Below are positions 1-8,130 of a stretch of 64,000 nucleotides of DNA, one piece after another (within the stretch, counting starts at the first letter, position 1; every line of letters begins with the position of its first letter). The stretch is taken from the NCBI GenBank assembly GCA_035455245.1, contig DATIFN010000020.1:5344-69343 (forward strand), given 5' to 3'. This stretch comes from UBA8516 sp035455245 (GTDB taxonomy: Archaea; Thermoproteota; Nitrososphaeria; Nitrososphaerales; Nitrosopumilaceae). A program made the position numbers and the translations under genes. The notes beneath the pieces are model-generated. The model saw only the letters and a list, made by a program, of their open reading frames with translations. It searched no databases and was not told the origin of the DNA.

Positions 1-179
1 GGAATACAATAATGGTTTAAAACTTCATTATCCAGTGTATTCAATATCTAGGCACAAACCATGATTATTAAGCAGGCTAAAATGGATTAAAAGAGATAAT
101 TCAAAAGGTGGGAACCAATCACTTTATACTCCCTTTTAGAGATTGGTACAGATACGGGCACTTCACAGGAAAAGTTTTC

Positions 180-508
180 CTATCGGGACCATCTGGCGTA
201 AAGAGTTGGAGATGTCCAAATAACTGATTGGTCTTGGCAGATATCGATAAATTTCTTAGTTTCACATGGATCCAATGAAATGGATATAGTTGCAATATCC
301 TCCTTCTCTAATAGTCTTTTTATCAAACCAATTCAAACCCAAAATATCTTGGACCAGGATTGATATCTTCTGCGTCATAATCTGACTGAAAATCGATATC
401 AAAGGCATCAACCGCTTTGAGTTCAAGATCCATGTCTGGTTTAAATATTCCTGCTAGGCTTACAGTAAGAGAAACTAATGTAGCAAATTAAATATTCGAG
501 GATTTCAT
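180..508 (-). pseudogene. decayed small secreted-protein gene
   Basis: Reading the minus strand from an ATG at 508 gives MKSSNI, then an in-frame TAA. The frame continues as a hydrophobic signal-like stretch (FATLVSLTVSLAGIF) and an acidic stretch (DMDLELKAVDAF, then DIDFQSDYDAEDINPGPRYF) to a TGA near 331. A second frame then stays open and protein-like (IKRLLEKEDIATISISLDP, later CETKKFIDICQDQSVIW) until a TAG at 180-182. Taken together this looks like one secreted-protein gene broken by a nonsense codon and a frameshift. I do not recognise the family. A real short gene starting downstream of the TAA cannot be excluded. Confidence 0.35.
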
Positions 509-720
509 GCATTTCAGTCACCGACCAATCTTAAGGCAATAGATTAAGGCAGTAGTTGGTGCCACAGTTTCAGATGATTATTAAGACTCGATATTCCCAA
601 GTCCTTACTCTCCAAATGACATCCTGCCTTTAATAGATAAAACAACTATTAGATTTGCGATGGTATTTTTATCAAATGACAAAACAATAAAAATTTAATT
701 CCATTATATAATAAAATTGT

Positions 721-1068
721 CTAGCTAATTTTTTCGACGAATTCTTTTATTGTTTTTTCTTCCATAAATTTATCTAAGCTTTCCTTGATTGACTGAACAA
801 CTATGACATAAGAACCATCGTAAACGTACTTTAATACATCTACCAGGTATTCGGGTTTTTCAAAACAATCAGATATTTCACAATGATATTTTTCAAATAG
901 ACTACGGTTAAACAATTCAAATGCTTCAATGCCAGATTCAAGAATAGAGCGCTTTATAACAAAAAGCACTACATCTTTTTTCAGAGCATATCCATTCCCA
1001 CCACATTCAATAGACGAGTTGAAAATGTCCTGGTCTTTCCTTCGTGAAGATTTGTCCTCTGTTTGCAT
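721..1068 (-). CDS. hypothetical protein, 115 aa
   Basis: I do not recognise this protein. It is soluble, with no signal peptide or membrane segment. After a polar N-terminus (about residues 1-20) comes a pattern of helices and strands containing three cysteines (in SIECGGNG and CEISDCFE). The C-terminal half has a strand-like stretch (YVIVVQSI) followed by a charged helix (KFMEEKTIKEFVEKI). It stands alone in a gene-poor region; the nearest gene is the divergent cyclase-like gene at 1395. The ATG is the natural start. Confidence 0.55.
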   Translation of the reverse strand: MQTEDKSSRRKDQDIFNSSIECGGNGYALKKDVVLFVIKRSILESGIEAFELFNRSLFEKYHCEISDCFEKPEYLVDVLKYVYDGSYVIVVQSIKESLDKFMEEKTIKEFVEKIS

Positions 1069-1234
1069 GTAACTTCAATGTTTAATTCCAAAGGAGAAAT
1101 GATAAGAAGTACTTTCTAAAATTGCAAATATTCAGCTAGTAAGCCAAATTGGATTCTTATCAGACAGATACCATATCTACATCGATGAAGATGGATGGTG
1201 AATGATCTAAATGACACATATCCAAGGTGGCAGT

Positions 1235-1269
1235 GGGGGAACTATCCTCTAATGACGTTTCCCCTTTTT
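1235..1269 (+). terminator. G+C stem-loop followed by T-tract
   Basis: In the 326-base gap between 1069 and 1394, a GGGGAAC arm (ending at 1242) can pair with GTTTCCCC (1257-1264), with one unpaired T, and is followed directly by TTTTT (1265-1269). This is the shape of an intrinsic terminator. No open gene lies upstream on the plus strand, so it may end a short non-coding transcript or be fortuitous. I see no coding signal in the rest of the gap. Confidence 0.3.
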
Positions 1270-1394
1270 AATACCTGTATATCAATTACCAGTTTGGTAA
1301 ACTACTAAAACATCAATACATTTAGAGGCAATAATCAAACCAGTTATTTTATTGGTAAATAACTTATTAGCTACTTTACCTTTATGACCTAAAC

Positions 1395-2801
1395 ATGATT
1401 AAAAATCGCCCCAGAATTTCAAAAACCACAAAAAAGGATAGACTCTCTATGATTTTAAAAATTTTAGAGTTCATGGGGGAGGAAAACGTAGGAAAGGATT
1501 GGCTCTTAAAAGAGGTCAAAAAAAATCACATTTTGGGCATTAGGCCTTTTATGAACAATATTGAGATTCTTAAAAAATGTCCGTTTCGATTCATTTCTTA
1601 TCTTTATGATTCAATTACTAATACCACTTCACCTGGTCCCAGACCCTCTAATTTACCGCCCATAAAACACCTACACTGGTTTTATACTGATGTTGTCGCA
1701 AGCTCCAACCCAAAAATTACCACAAGGGAGCAAGTCCACAAAATAATGGTGTTAAACGATTTAATTTCAAGAACAGAAAATTTTAAAAAACAAGATCCAA
1801 AATCACTAGTAGTTCTTCCATCTGGTGATGGTTATGCAATTGGTTTTGAGGACACTATAGAAACTCCCTTAAAGATCGCGATAGAACTGCATACACTTCT
1901 GAACAAGTACAACCAAACTCAAACGCCAAAAGATAGGGTTTACATTAGAAGTGGGATAGAATCAGGAATTGTTTATTTTATGAAAGACCTTAATGGGAAT
2001 TATACTGTTTGGGGGCCTGGAATCATAATGGCAAGACGTGTAATGGATTTAGGTGAGAAGATGCATATTCTTACCTCAGAAGGTGTCGCTAAGGTACTTG
2101 GAAGATTAACTCCAGAATACAGAACAATAATGCATCCCATTGGAAAATACCCAGTAAAATGGGAAGGTGAAACGGAGTTGTTCAATATTTACGAAAAGAG
2201 AAAATTTGGCAATGTAAATCCCCCCGCTAAACCCACGATTGTTCCAAAGTATTTTGAATTTGATAAAGTAGAATTAATTCTTGATATTAAAAATGCAAAA
2301 ACAATGATGACACATCATACTCAAATTTGGAATTTAATTAATGTTTCAAAAGAATCAAGGGACCTGATCCACTATACCATTGATGGTGATACCCCAAGGA
2401 ACTTCCCCGATTTACATGTAAGGGTAACTGATAGCAAAGGTAAGATACTCAAGATTCAAGATATGGATGCCAGAGATCCAAAACATAAAGAATTCAACGT
2501 CAAGCTTGACAGACCAATAAAACCAAATAGTACAAAATTTCTAAAATTAGAGTGGGATTGGGAAGAACCCTTTAGGAGTTACCTATACAAATTTTCCTCG
2601 GACTGTAAAAAATTCAGATACATCCTTAACATTTCCAACAACATAGGACTAAAGCAGAGAGTTCTCAAGATTGTCCCAGAGTTAGGACAAAAAGAATATG
2701 CATCAACAACACCTCTAATAAGATATCATGATGACAAGACAGTTCTTTTCTGGGAACAAAAAGATGTATTGGCACATGATGCATACATGTTGGAATGGTA
2801 A
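1395..2801 (+). CDS. class III nucleotidyl cyclase-like protein
   Basis: A soluble 468-residue protein in three parts. Residues 1-90 form a helical N-terminal region. Residues about 91-265 resemble the class III adenylate/guanylate cyclase catalytic domain. Two putative metal-binding aspartates are D99 (WFYTDVVASS) and D145 (LPSGDGYAIGF), followed by IRSGIESG and WGPGIIMARRVMDLG (about 206-220). The transition-state arginine position is kept (R215), but the usual asparagine of the GxxVN motif is isoleucine, and the purine-selecting lysine before GD is absent. Residues about 285-468 look like a beta-rich domain I cannot name. Product and activity are therefore uncertain: it may be a cyclase with altered base specificity, or an inactive sensor. 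It is monocistronic. Confidence 0.65.
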   Translation: MIKNRPRISKTTKKDRLSMILKILEFMGEENVGKDWLLKEVKKNHILGIRPFMNNIEILKKCPFRFISYLYDSITNTTSPGPRPSNLPPIKHLHWFYTDVVASSNPKITTREQVHKIMVLNDLISRTENFKKQDPKSLVVLPSGDGYAIGFEDTIETPLKIAIELHTLLNKYNQTQTPKDRVYIRSGIESGIVYFMKDLNGNYTVWGPGIIMARRVMDLGEKMHILTSEGVAKVLGRLTPEYRTIMHPIGKYPVKWEGETELFNIYEKRKFGNVNPPAKPTIVPKYFEFDKVELILDIKNAKTMMTHHTQIWNLINVSKESRDLIHYTIDGDTPRNFPDLHVRVTDSKGKILKIQDMDARDPKHKEFNVKLDRPIKPNSTKFLKLEWDWEEPFRSYLYKFSSDCKKFRYILNISNNIGLKQRVLKIVPELGQKEYASTTPLIRYHDDKTVLFWEQKDVLAHDAYMLEW

Positions 2802-2932
2802 ATTAGGTTATTTTGGTATCTTTTAAGAATCAAAAAAATTGTTCTAGTGAATTTTGAATAGATAAAGTAAACAATCTCGAATACAACAATTGACATTTAG
2901 GATTAAACCACTTTTGCATATGATAAGGAATA

Positions 2933-3295
2933 ATGAAGCTTGATGCCGATCTTAGATTCAAAATTCTTGAAAAAACAGGAATCTATGCAAATAGGTTTGG
3001 AATACAAGAGCCAAAGATCCTTCTAACCACAAGAGAAGTTCTTGAGATGCCAAAGGAAATGACTGAGGGCAGAAGAACCTCAGCTTACAAATATTATGGA
3101 GTGTCATACATGCAGCACAATTTGGTTTTTTTAAACATCAGAAAACTACCAGATGAAAAAGCTTTGGAAAACACCATAGTCCATGAACTTATTCATCTAA
3201 GATTTCCATATTTGAGTCATGGAAAAAGATTCAACAAACTAGTAAGGCGTGGATTGGCAGGCAAAACGTTTGCGCCTTACAAGAAAAGAAAATAA
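2933..3295 (+). CDS. SprT/WLM-like putative zinc metalloprotease
   Basis: A 120-residue protein with a zincin motif near the C-terminus: HELIHLRFPYLSHGKRF, that is HExxH followed by a third histidine about eight residues later, as in the SprT, WLM and YgjP-like small metalloproteins. The upstream LVFLNIRKLP matches the edge strand that usually precedes the helix carrying HExxH. There is no signal peptide, so it is cytoplasmic. Small archaeal members are uncharacterised; the substrate is unknown. It ends 51 bases before the pyrophosphatase gene. Confidence 0.65.
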   Translation: MKLDADLRFKILEKTGIYANRFGIQEPKILLTTREVLEMPKEMTEGRRTSAYKYYGVSYMQHNLVFLNIRKLPDEKALENTIVHELIHLRFPYLSHGKRFNKLVRRGLAGKTFAPYKKRK

Positions 3296-3346
3296 AATTC
3301 CAACCAGAGATGGTTTATATTTACCGCAAATAGGCAAAATTAACAA

Positions 3347-5389
3347 ATGCTCCTGCAAGATTTAATGCTCCCTGTAGGTGCGGCTATTGTTTCATTTGTG
3401 GTCGCTGCAGTTTTTGCCGCCTGGGTTTCCAAACAACAGCCAGGAACCCAACAGATGCTGGATATTTCAAACGCAGTAAAGGTTGGCGCAATGGCGTTTT
3501 TGCGAAGAGAGTTTAAAATTGTCATCCCAGTTGCGATAGGTTTAGCAGTAATCATTGGAGCAGCTATTGGATTTTCAAACGGTATTGCTTTCGCAGTCGG
3601 TGCAGGTCTTTCCGCAGTTGCAGGATTAATCTCATTAAAAATCACCGTAAAGGCAGCAGTCCGTGCAGCAAATGCATCAGGAAAAGGACTGGGTCACACC
3701 TTTGCACTAGCGTTTAGGGGAGGAGCAACTGTTGGTCTTGCGGTTCCTGCCATGGCCCTTTTAGCAATCACCTTGCTTTATTTCGTATTTCCGGATCCTA
3801 TCACAATTGCTGGCGTTGGAATAGGTGCTAGTCTAATTGCATTGTTTATCAGAGTTGGCGGAGGAATTTTCACAAAGGCTGCAGACATGGGTGCAGACTT
3901 GGTTGGCAAGGTAGAAGCAAATATTCCAGAGGATGATCCAAGAAACCCAGCAACAATTGCAGACAATGTTGGCGACAACGTCGGAGATGCAGCTGGTATG
4001 GGTTCTGACATTTATGAATCATATATTGTAACTATGCTTGCATCTTTGCTTCTTGGGGCTTTGATTGGAACTCCAGAAAACCTTCTTTATCCAATTTTGA
4101 TTGGAGCATCAGGATTAATTGCATCAATAATTGGCACTGCAACTATCGGGCCAAGAAAGATGACAGATGTTATGAAACCTCTGAATCGCGCATTTTATGT
4201 TTCTGCAGCTATAGCCATTGCACTTAATTTTGTTTTTACAACCTTGTTCCTTGGTCAGACTCCACTTGCATATGCACTGTTTGGTACAACGGTAGTTGGA
4301 GTAATTCTGGTTCCTGTAATACAAAGAATCACCGATTATTTCACAAGCTACAGATTCAAACCAGTCAGAGAAATTTCTGACTCTGCCAAGTGGGGATATG
4401 CATCATTAACATTGATGGGAATAATTCAAGGAATGCGTTCAACTGGACCATTTATGATTGCAATAGTTGTCGCACTTGGAGTATCCTTTGCAATAGCATC
4501 ATCTGCTGCACCAGATCCGTCGCAATCAACTATTTATGGAATATTTGGCACCTCCCTTACCGCAATGGCAATGCTTAGTCTAGCAGGAATTGTGCTTAGC
4601 ATCGATGCCTTTGGTCCGATCAGTGACAATGCTGGAGGAATTGTGGAAATGACTGGAATGGGAGAAGAAAACCGCAAAGTAACTGATGAGATTGATGCTG
4701 TAGGAAACACTACAAAGGCAGTTACCAAAGGATTTGCAATAGCAAGTGCCGGTCTTGCAGCACTTGCCATGATCCAAGCCTTCCAGTATGAAGCAGGAAA
4801 AATATTTCACATCGCTTTTGATTACAGCCTTTCGAATCCAGCAATCATAATCGGATTACTTGTAGGGGGACTCCTGCCTTTCTTTATTACTAGTCAACTA
4901 ATCGCTGCCGTTTCAAGAGCCGCAGGAAAAATGGTTGAAGAAGTAAGAAGACAGTTCAAAGAACATCCAGATATCCTAACTGGCAAAGTAAAACCAGAGT
5001 ATGCAAAGTGTGTTGATGTTGCAACTGTAGCTTCGCTTAGGGAACTCTGGAAGTCTGCAACTCTTACAATTATTGCACCAATAATTCTTGGAGTGGTCTT
5101 AGGTCCAGCAGCAGTGGCAGGGTTATTGATGGGCGCAGTTGTTACAGGAATCTTCTTGGCATACCACTTGGCAAACACAGGTGGAGCATGGGATAATGCA
5201 AAAAAGTATGTCGAAATTCAAGGGCACAAAGGAAGCGAAGAACACAAGATTACAATAGTTGGCGATGTCATCGGAGACCCATACAAAGACACAGCGGGAC
5301 CTGCACTAAACACGGTAATCAAATTGTTAAATACAGTAGCCATAGTGTTTGTCTCTGCATTTGTAGGGATTCTTGTTTTAGTGCATTAG
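3347..5389 (+). CDS. hppA: membrane-bound proton-translocating pyrophosphatase
   Basis: Hydrolyses pyrophosphate and couples this to ion pumping across the cytoplasmic membrane. At 680 residues with about 16 hydrophobic segments it has the usual family length. The substrate-binding signature is clear: GGGIFTKAADMGADLVGKVE, then DDPRNPATIADNVGDNVGD, rich in the metal-binding Asp residues. A second acidic site lies in the C-terminal half (ISDNAGGIVEM). The diagnostic GNTTKA, with Lys where potassium-dependent enzymes have Ala, marks it as the K+-independent type, most likely a proton pump. It recovers energy from pyrophosphate released in biosynthesis. A T-tract follows the stop codon. Confidence 0.96.
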   Translation: MLLQDLMLPVGAAIVSFVVAAVFAAWVSKQQPGTQQMLDISNAVKVGAMAFLRREFKIVIPVAIGLAVIIGAAIGFSNGIAFAVGAGLSAVAGLISLKITVKAAVRAANASGKGLGHTFALAFRGGATVGLAVPAMALLAITLLYFVFPDPITIAGVGIGASLIALFIRVGGGIFTKAADMGADLVGKVEANIPEDDPRNPATIADNVGDNVGDAAGMGSDIYESYIVTMLASLLLGALIGTPENLLYPILIGASGLIASIIGTATIGPRKMTDVMKPLNRAFYVSAAIAIALNFVFTTLFLGQTPLAYALFGTTVVGVILVPVIQRITDYFTSYRFKPVREISDSAKWGYASLTLMGIIQGMRSTGPFMIAIVVALGVSFAIASSAAPDPSQSTIYGIFGTSLTAMAMLSLAGIVLSIDAFGPISDNAGGIVEMTGMGEENRKVTDEIDAVGNTTKAVTKGFAIASAGLAALAMIQAFQYEAGKIFHIAFDYSLSNPAIIIGLLVGGLLPFFITSQLIAAVSRAAGKMVEEVRRQFKEHPDILTGKVKPEYAKCVDVATVASLRELWKSATLTIIAPIILGVVLGPAAVAGLLMGAVVTGIFLAYHLANTGGAWDNAKKYVEIQGHKGSEEHKITIVGDVIGDPYKDTAGPALNTVIKLLNTVAIVFVSAFVGILVLVH

Positions 5390-5586
5390 ACTTTTTTTTC
5401 GTTGACTATCATCGTCATATCAAGTTCGTCTATTTGAGCTTCAATCGTCTTTTTTATTGCCTCGTTGTGGTTATTACAAAATTTGAAAAACCCATCTACA
5501 GTTTCAAAACAACCGCAAATCCACTGGGTCTTTTTTTCTCCTTCTACGGTCAATTTTCTATAAGTACTTTTTTTTGTTTCCATCAT
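5386..5586 (-). CDS. small conserved-looking protein with Cys/His cluster
   Basis: A 66-residue protein I do not recognise. The centre reads WICGCFETVDGFFKFCNNHNEA: three cysteines and a histidine spaced like a small metal site, followed by a charged C-terminal helix (KKTIEAQIDELD). Its last codons overlap the convergent hppA stop by four bases. Either of the first two Met codons may be the start. Confidence 0.5.
   Translation of the reverse strand: MMETKKSTYRKLTVEGEKKTQWICGCFETVDGFFKFCNNHNEAIKKTIEAQIDELDMTMIVNEKKV
5392..5399 (+). terminator. T8 tract after hppA
   Basis: Eight consecutive T residues begin two bases after the hppA stop codon. Poly-T is the archaeal transcription termination signal. 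It lies within the last codons of the convergent small gene at 5386-5586, so the two transcripts meet here. Confidence 0.5.
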
Positions 5587-5663
5587 ACTTGGTCATTCAA
5601 TTCATTCTAAAAAGATTTCTTATTTTTGGTGGATAGAATTTAGTAGAAAATTAAAAAAATGGT

Positions 5664-5921
5664 TTATGGACAGCCTTCCATCTTTTGGATGAAGTATCCA
5701 TTTTTGCGAATTTGTTCTGCGATTGGCTCAGGAGCCCCTTGAGTATGACAAAATTGGCACTCTTCGGTTGTAACTTTAGAAGTACCTTCTCCGACAGTTT
5801 TTAGCCATTCTTTTGCAAACTCGATTGCTTTTTTATGATCTTTGACATCGGTAATAACATCAAAGTGCATTGTGTGGCCGTCCTTTGCCTCAACATATGT
5901 ATCGTATACGTGAATGTCCAT
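5664..5921 (-). CDS. DUF2024 family protein
   Basis: An 85-residue soluble protein matching the DUF2024 pattern: an N-terminal MDIHVYDTYVEAKDGHTMHF, a central helix (HKKAIEFAKEWLKTV), a CQFCHTQ motif, and a C-terminal GYFIQKMEGCP. The family is small and of unknown function; the CxxC-type motif suggests metal or redox chemistry, but this is inference. It is divergent from the cyclophilin-like gene at 5970. Confidence 0.8.
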   Translation of the reverse strand: MDIHVYDTYVEAKDGHTMHFDVITDVKDHKKAIEFAKEWLKTVGEGTSKVTTEECQFCHTQGAPEPIAEQIRKNGYFIQKMEGCP

Positions 5922-5969
5922 ATTTTTTATTTTAAGAAGGGATATTTAATTCAAAGCACTAGATTTTGT

Positions 5970-6362
5970 ATGAAACACGTGATCACAATTGATTTTCCGA
6001 AAAGAAAGAGTATTGATTTGGAACTAGAAGATAAAATGTCACCAGATACAGTAAAGTCGTTTCTTGATTGTCTACCATTTACTGTTACAATAAATTCTTG
6101 GGGTGATGAGCTTTATACAAGTGAAACACCCATTGCAGTAAAAGAAGAAAATGCAAAACCCTTGGTAGAACTTTGTGATGTAGCTTATTGGCCACCAGGA
6201 AAAGCAATCTGTCTCTTTTTTGGTCCAACGCCAATAGGAAAAGCGGACGAGATCAGACCGTATTCTCCAGTGAATGTAATTGGCAAAATCAAAACAACTG
6301 ATAAAAAATTTCTAAAGGACATACCAGATGGAATGAGAGTTACTTTTAGGGTGTCCAAATAA
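5970..6362 (+). CDS. cyclophilin-like fold protein (DUF369 type)
   Basis: A 130-residue soluble protein whose motifs (SWGDELYTSETPI, DVAYWPPGKAICLFFGPTPI, SPVNVIGKI) fit the TM1367/DUF369 family. This is a cyclophilin-like beta-barrel without shown isomerase activity. I chose the ATG at 5970 because the longer frame upstream runs through the divergent promoter region and encodes an unlikely Cys/Ile-rich extension. The function is unknown. Confidence 0.75.
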   Translation: MKHVITIDFPKRKSIDLELEDKMSPDTVKSFLDCLPFTVTINSWGDELYTSETPIAVKEENAKPLVELCDVAYWPPGKAICLFFGPTPIGKADEIRPYSPVNVIGKIKTTDKKFLKDIPDGMRVTFRVSK

Positions 6363-6408
6363 GATATCATGAGAATGCTTTTACGTTACCAAGCACCATG
6401 AATCATGA

Positions 6409-6507
6409 TTGTGGCACCTTAAACCTACTTTCAAATGCAAGGAGTGCAACGTATCTTTTACTGATAAAGAACATCTAGAAAGACACAAAAAAAGTATTCA
6501 CAAATAA
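6409..6507 (+). CDS. single C2H2 zinc-finger mini-protein
   Basis: From a TTG at 6409, directly after an in-frame TGA, the frame encodes 32 residues containing FKCKECNVSFTDKEHLERH and ending HKKSIHK. This is a complete classical C2H2 finger (C-x2-C-x12-H-x4-H). Small single-finger proteins are common in this group of archaea. There is no ATG in this frame. An ATG at 6398 in another frame encodes MNHDCGT and would join the finger after a one-base shift, so the gene may be TTG-started or slightly frameshifted. It ends two bases before the convergent JAMM gene. Confidence 0.5.
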   Translation: MWHLKPTFKCKECNVSFTDKEHLERHKKSIHK

Positions 6508-6509
6508 AT

Positions 6510-6917
6510 TCATTCTACAAACAAATCAATCGATTTTACTTTAGAGTCAAAAACATATGCTTTGAATTTTTCATTCTGGTTTGAAAATATTACCCAAGGA
6601 ACTGGATTTATCTCCATAAATTTCTGGTCTGTTACCGATGGATATGCTTCCGATTCTGGATGAGAATGAAAGATACCGACTACATCTAGTTTTCTCCTTT
6701 CTGCTTCTTGGTATCCCTTGATGAGTTCATCGTTTGATATTGTAAAGTTGACTGGTGAATTTTCTATATTTCTTGTTAGAAAAAGATCTTTTACTCTAAA
6801 GTTGCTTTTTTCCGTCTTGCCAAATAAAATAGCACAGGATTCATTTGGTGATGCTTCCTTTGCATGTTTTGATAGTATATCGATATGAATTTTCGAGATT
6901 AGAATTGCTTGTTGCAA
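6510..6917 (-). CDS. JAB1/MPN (JAMM) domain metalloprotease
   Basis: A 135-residue protein that is essentially one JAMM domain. The motif is complete: an upstream Glu (NESCAILFG), then HSHP and, ten residues after the second His, the metal-binding Asp (HSHPESEAYPSVTD). Archaeal homologues remove ubiquitin-like modifiers (SAMPs) from proteins or process sulfur carriers. The partner here is not visible. It ends close to the plastocyanin gene on the same strand (gap of seven bases) but is downstream of it, so the two may be co-transcribed. Confidence 0.85.
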   Translation of the reverse strand: MQQAILISKIHIDILSKHAKEASPNESCAILFGKTEKSNFRVKDLFLTRNIENSPVNFTISNDELIKGYQEAERRKLDVVGIFHSHPESEAYPSVTDQKFMEINPVPWVIFSNQNEKFKAYVFDSKVKSIDLFVE

Positions 6918-6924
6918 TGTTGCT

Positions 6925-8031
6925 CTACTGTACTGTAACTTTTCCAGTCATCCACGGGTGAACTTGACAGTAGTACTCTGTCATCCCAGAAGAATCAAAT
7001 TTGTGTTCAAAAGTTTTTCCTGGTGATATCATACCTGAATCAAATGTTCCTGATGGACCTGTGTTTGAATTACCACTTGTAACAGTATGTGCTGCCTCAT
7101 CATCATTTGTCCAAACTACTGTGGTTCCAGTAGCTACAGTGATTTCTTGCGGATCAAAATACAGCTGTCCATCCTTTTGGGTCATTGCTCCTTTTGGAAT
7201 ACTAACTTTAGAAACAACTGGTTGTGCGGCTTCGTTTATTATCAAAGTTCCAGTCATAAATGGATGTACCGTGCACATGTATTGGTATTCACCTACCGCA
7301 ATATCTTTAGTGTCTAGCTGATATTTCCCACCAACAGAAATAAGACTAGAATCAAATGTTGCTCCAGTATCAACTGAACTAGTTACCGTATGAACTACAG
7401 TATCATTATTTGTCCATTCCACTACATCGCCTTTGGTTACAGTGAGAGAATCTGGTTTGAAATCAGGATTGTCTGGTGTCGCTGCGCCAGCAAGTATCTC
7501 AACTGGGATTGCTTTCACAGCAGGGACTTCCTCTGTGGGTTTTGGTTTTTCAACCTCTTGTACTGGGGGTTGTAATGAAAATTGTGGTCCTGGTCCTACA
7601 AATCCAAGTACGACAAAGGACGCAATTCCAATTCCAGTAGCAAAGATAAATATCACAGATATTGGTTTGGCGTACTGCGGCATCTTCATCGCAGAATAAG
7701 CAATGACGATTGTTGGAATTATCAAAACAAGTAAAACTCCGGCAAATATTGGCAACGTAGAGACTGTTGCCATGGTAAAGGCAAATGCACCAAAGGAACC
7801 CGCAATACCAAAAATTACCAAAGTTGTAGCTTTGGCCCTGTTACTAGTAGAAACTCCCCCACTTAGAATTCCACATGATAAAAAGATCAGACCGACAAAC
7901 ATCGTTAGTCCTGTCAGGGCGTGCATTCCATCGACAAAGGTCTTTGCAATACCAGCATAGGCAACGACCACACCTGCCAATCCTATTGCTGTAAGGCCCA
8001 TTCCAGGCATCATAAGATCCCAGTCGCTCAT
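6925..8031 (-). CDS. membrane-anchored protein with two plastocyanin domains
   Basis: Likely an extracytoplasmic copper electron carrier. The N-terminal part (to about residue 160) holds five or so membrane segments. A Pro/Glu-rich linker leads to two blue-copper domains. Each has an N-terminal His in a HTVTS context, then C-x4-H-x4-M (CTVHPFMTG in the first, CQVHPWMTG in the second). Thaumarchaeota use many such proteins where bacteria use cytochrome c. I start it at the ATG at 8031 (368 aa). A TATA-like box lies about 27 bases before that codon, which would make a leaderless mRNA; a longer reading frame from 8085 would place the box inside the gene. Confidence 0.88.
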   Translation of the reverse strand: MSDWDLMMPGMGLTAIGLAGVVVAYAGIAKTFVDGMHALTGLTMFVGLIFLSCGILSGGVSTSNRAKATTLVIFGIAGSFGAFAFTMATVSTLPIFAGVLLVLIIPTIVIAYSAMKMPQYAKPISVIFIFATGIGIASFVVLGFVGPGPQFSLQPPVQEVEKPKPTEEVPAVKAIPVEILAGAATPDNPDFKPDSLTVTKGDVVEWTNNDTVVHTVTSSVDTGATFDSSLISVGGKYQLDTKDIAVGEYQYMCTVHPFMTGTLIINEAAQPVVSKVSIPKGAMTQKDGQLYFDPQEITVATGTTVVWTNDDEAAHTVTSGNSNTGPSGTFDSGMISPGKTFEHKFDSSGMTEYYCQVHPWMTGKVTVQ

Positions 8032-8052
8032 TTGTGGTTCCTGAACGAAGTG

Positions 8053-8064
8053 AGATAAATAATC
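8053..8064 (-). promoter_or_regulatory. TATA-like box of the plastocyanin gene
   Basis: On the minus strand the sequence GGATTATTTATC lies about 27 bases before the ATG at 8031. This is the spacing of an archaeal promoter to a leaderless start and supports the shorter start of the plastocyanin protein. Confidence 0.5.
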
Positions 8065-8130
8065 CTTTTGGACGTAAAATTGCAAACTTCGAAGAAATTA
8101 AATCCCTAACAAATCTGTTAACAAAGAGAT

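Noticed and set aside
1..179. A coding gene at the extreme left end
   Set aside because: Stops in all frames and no protein-like pattern were seen; nothing could be supported.
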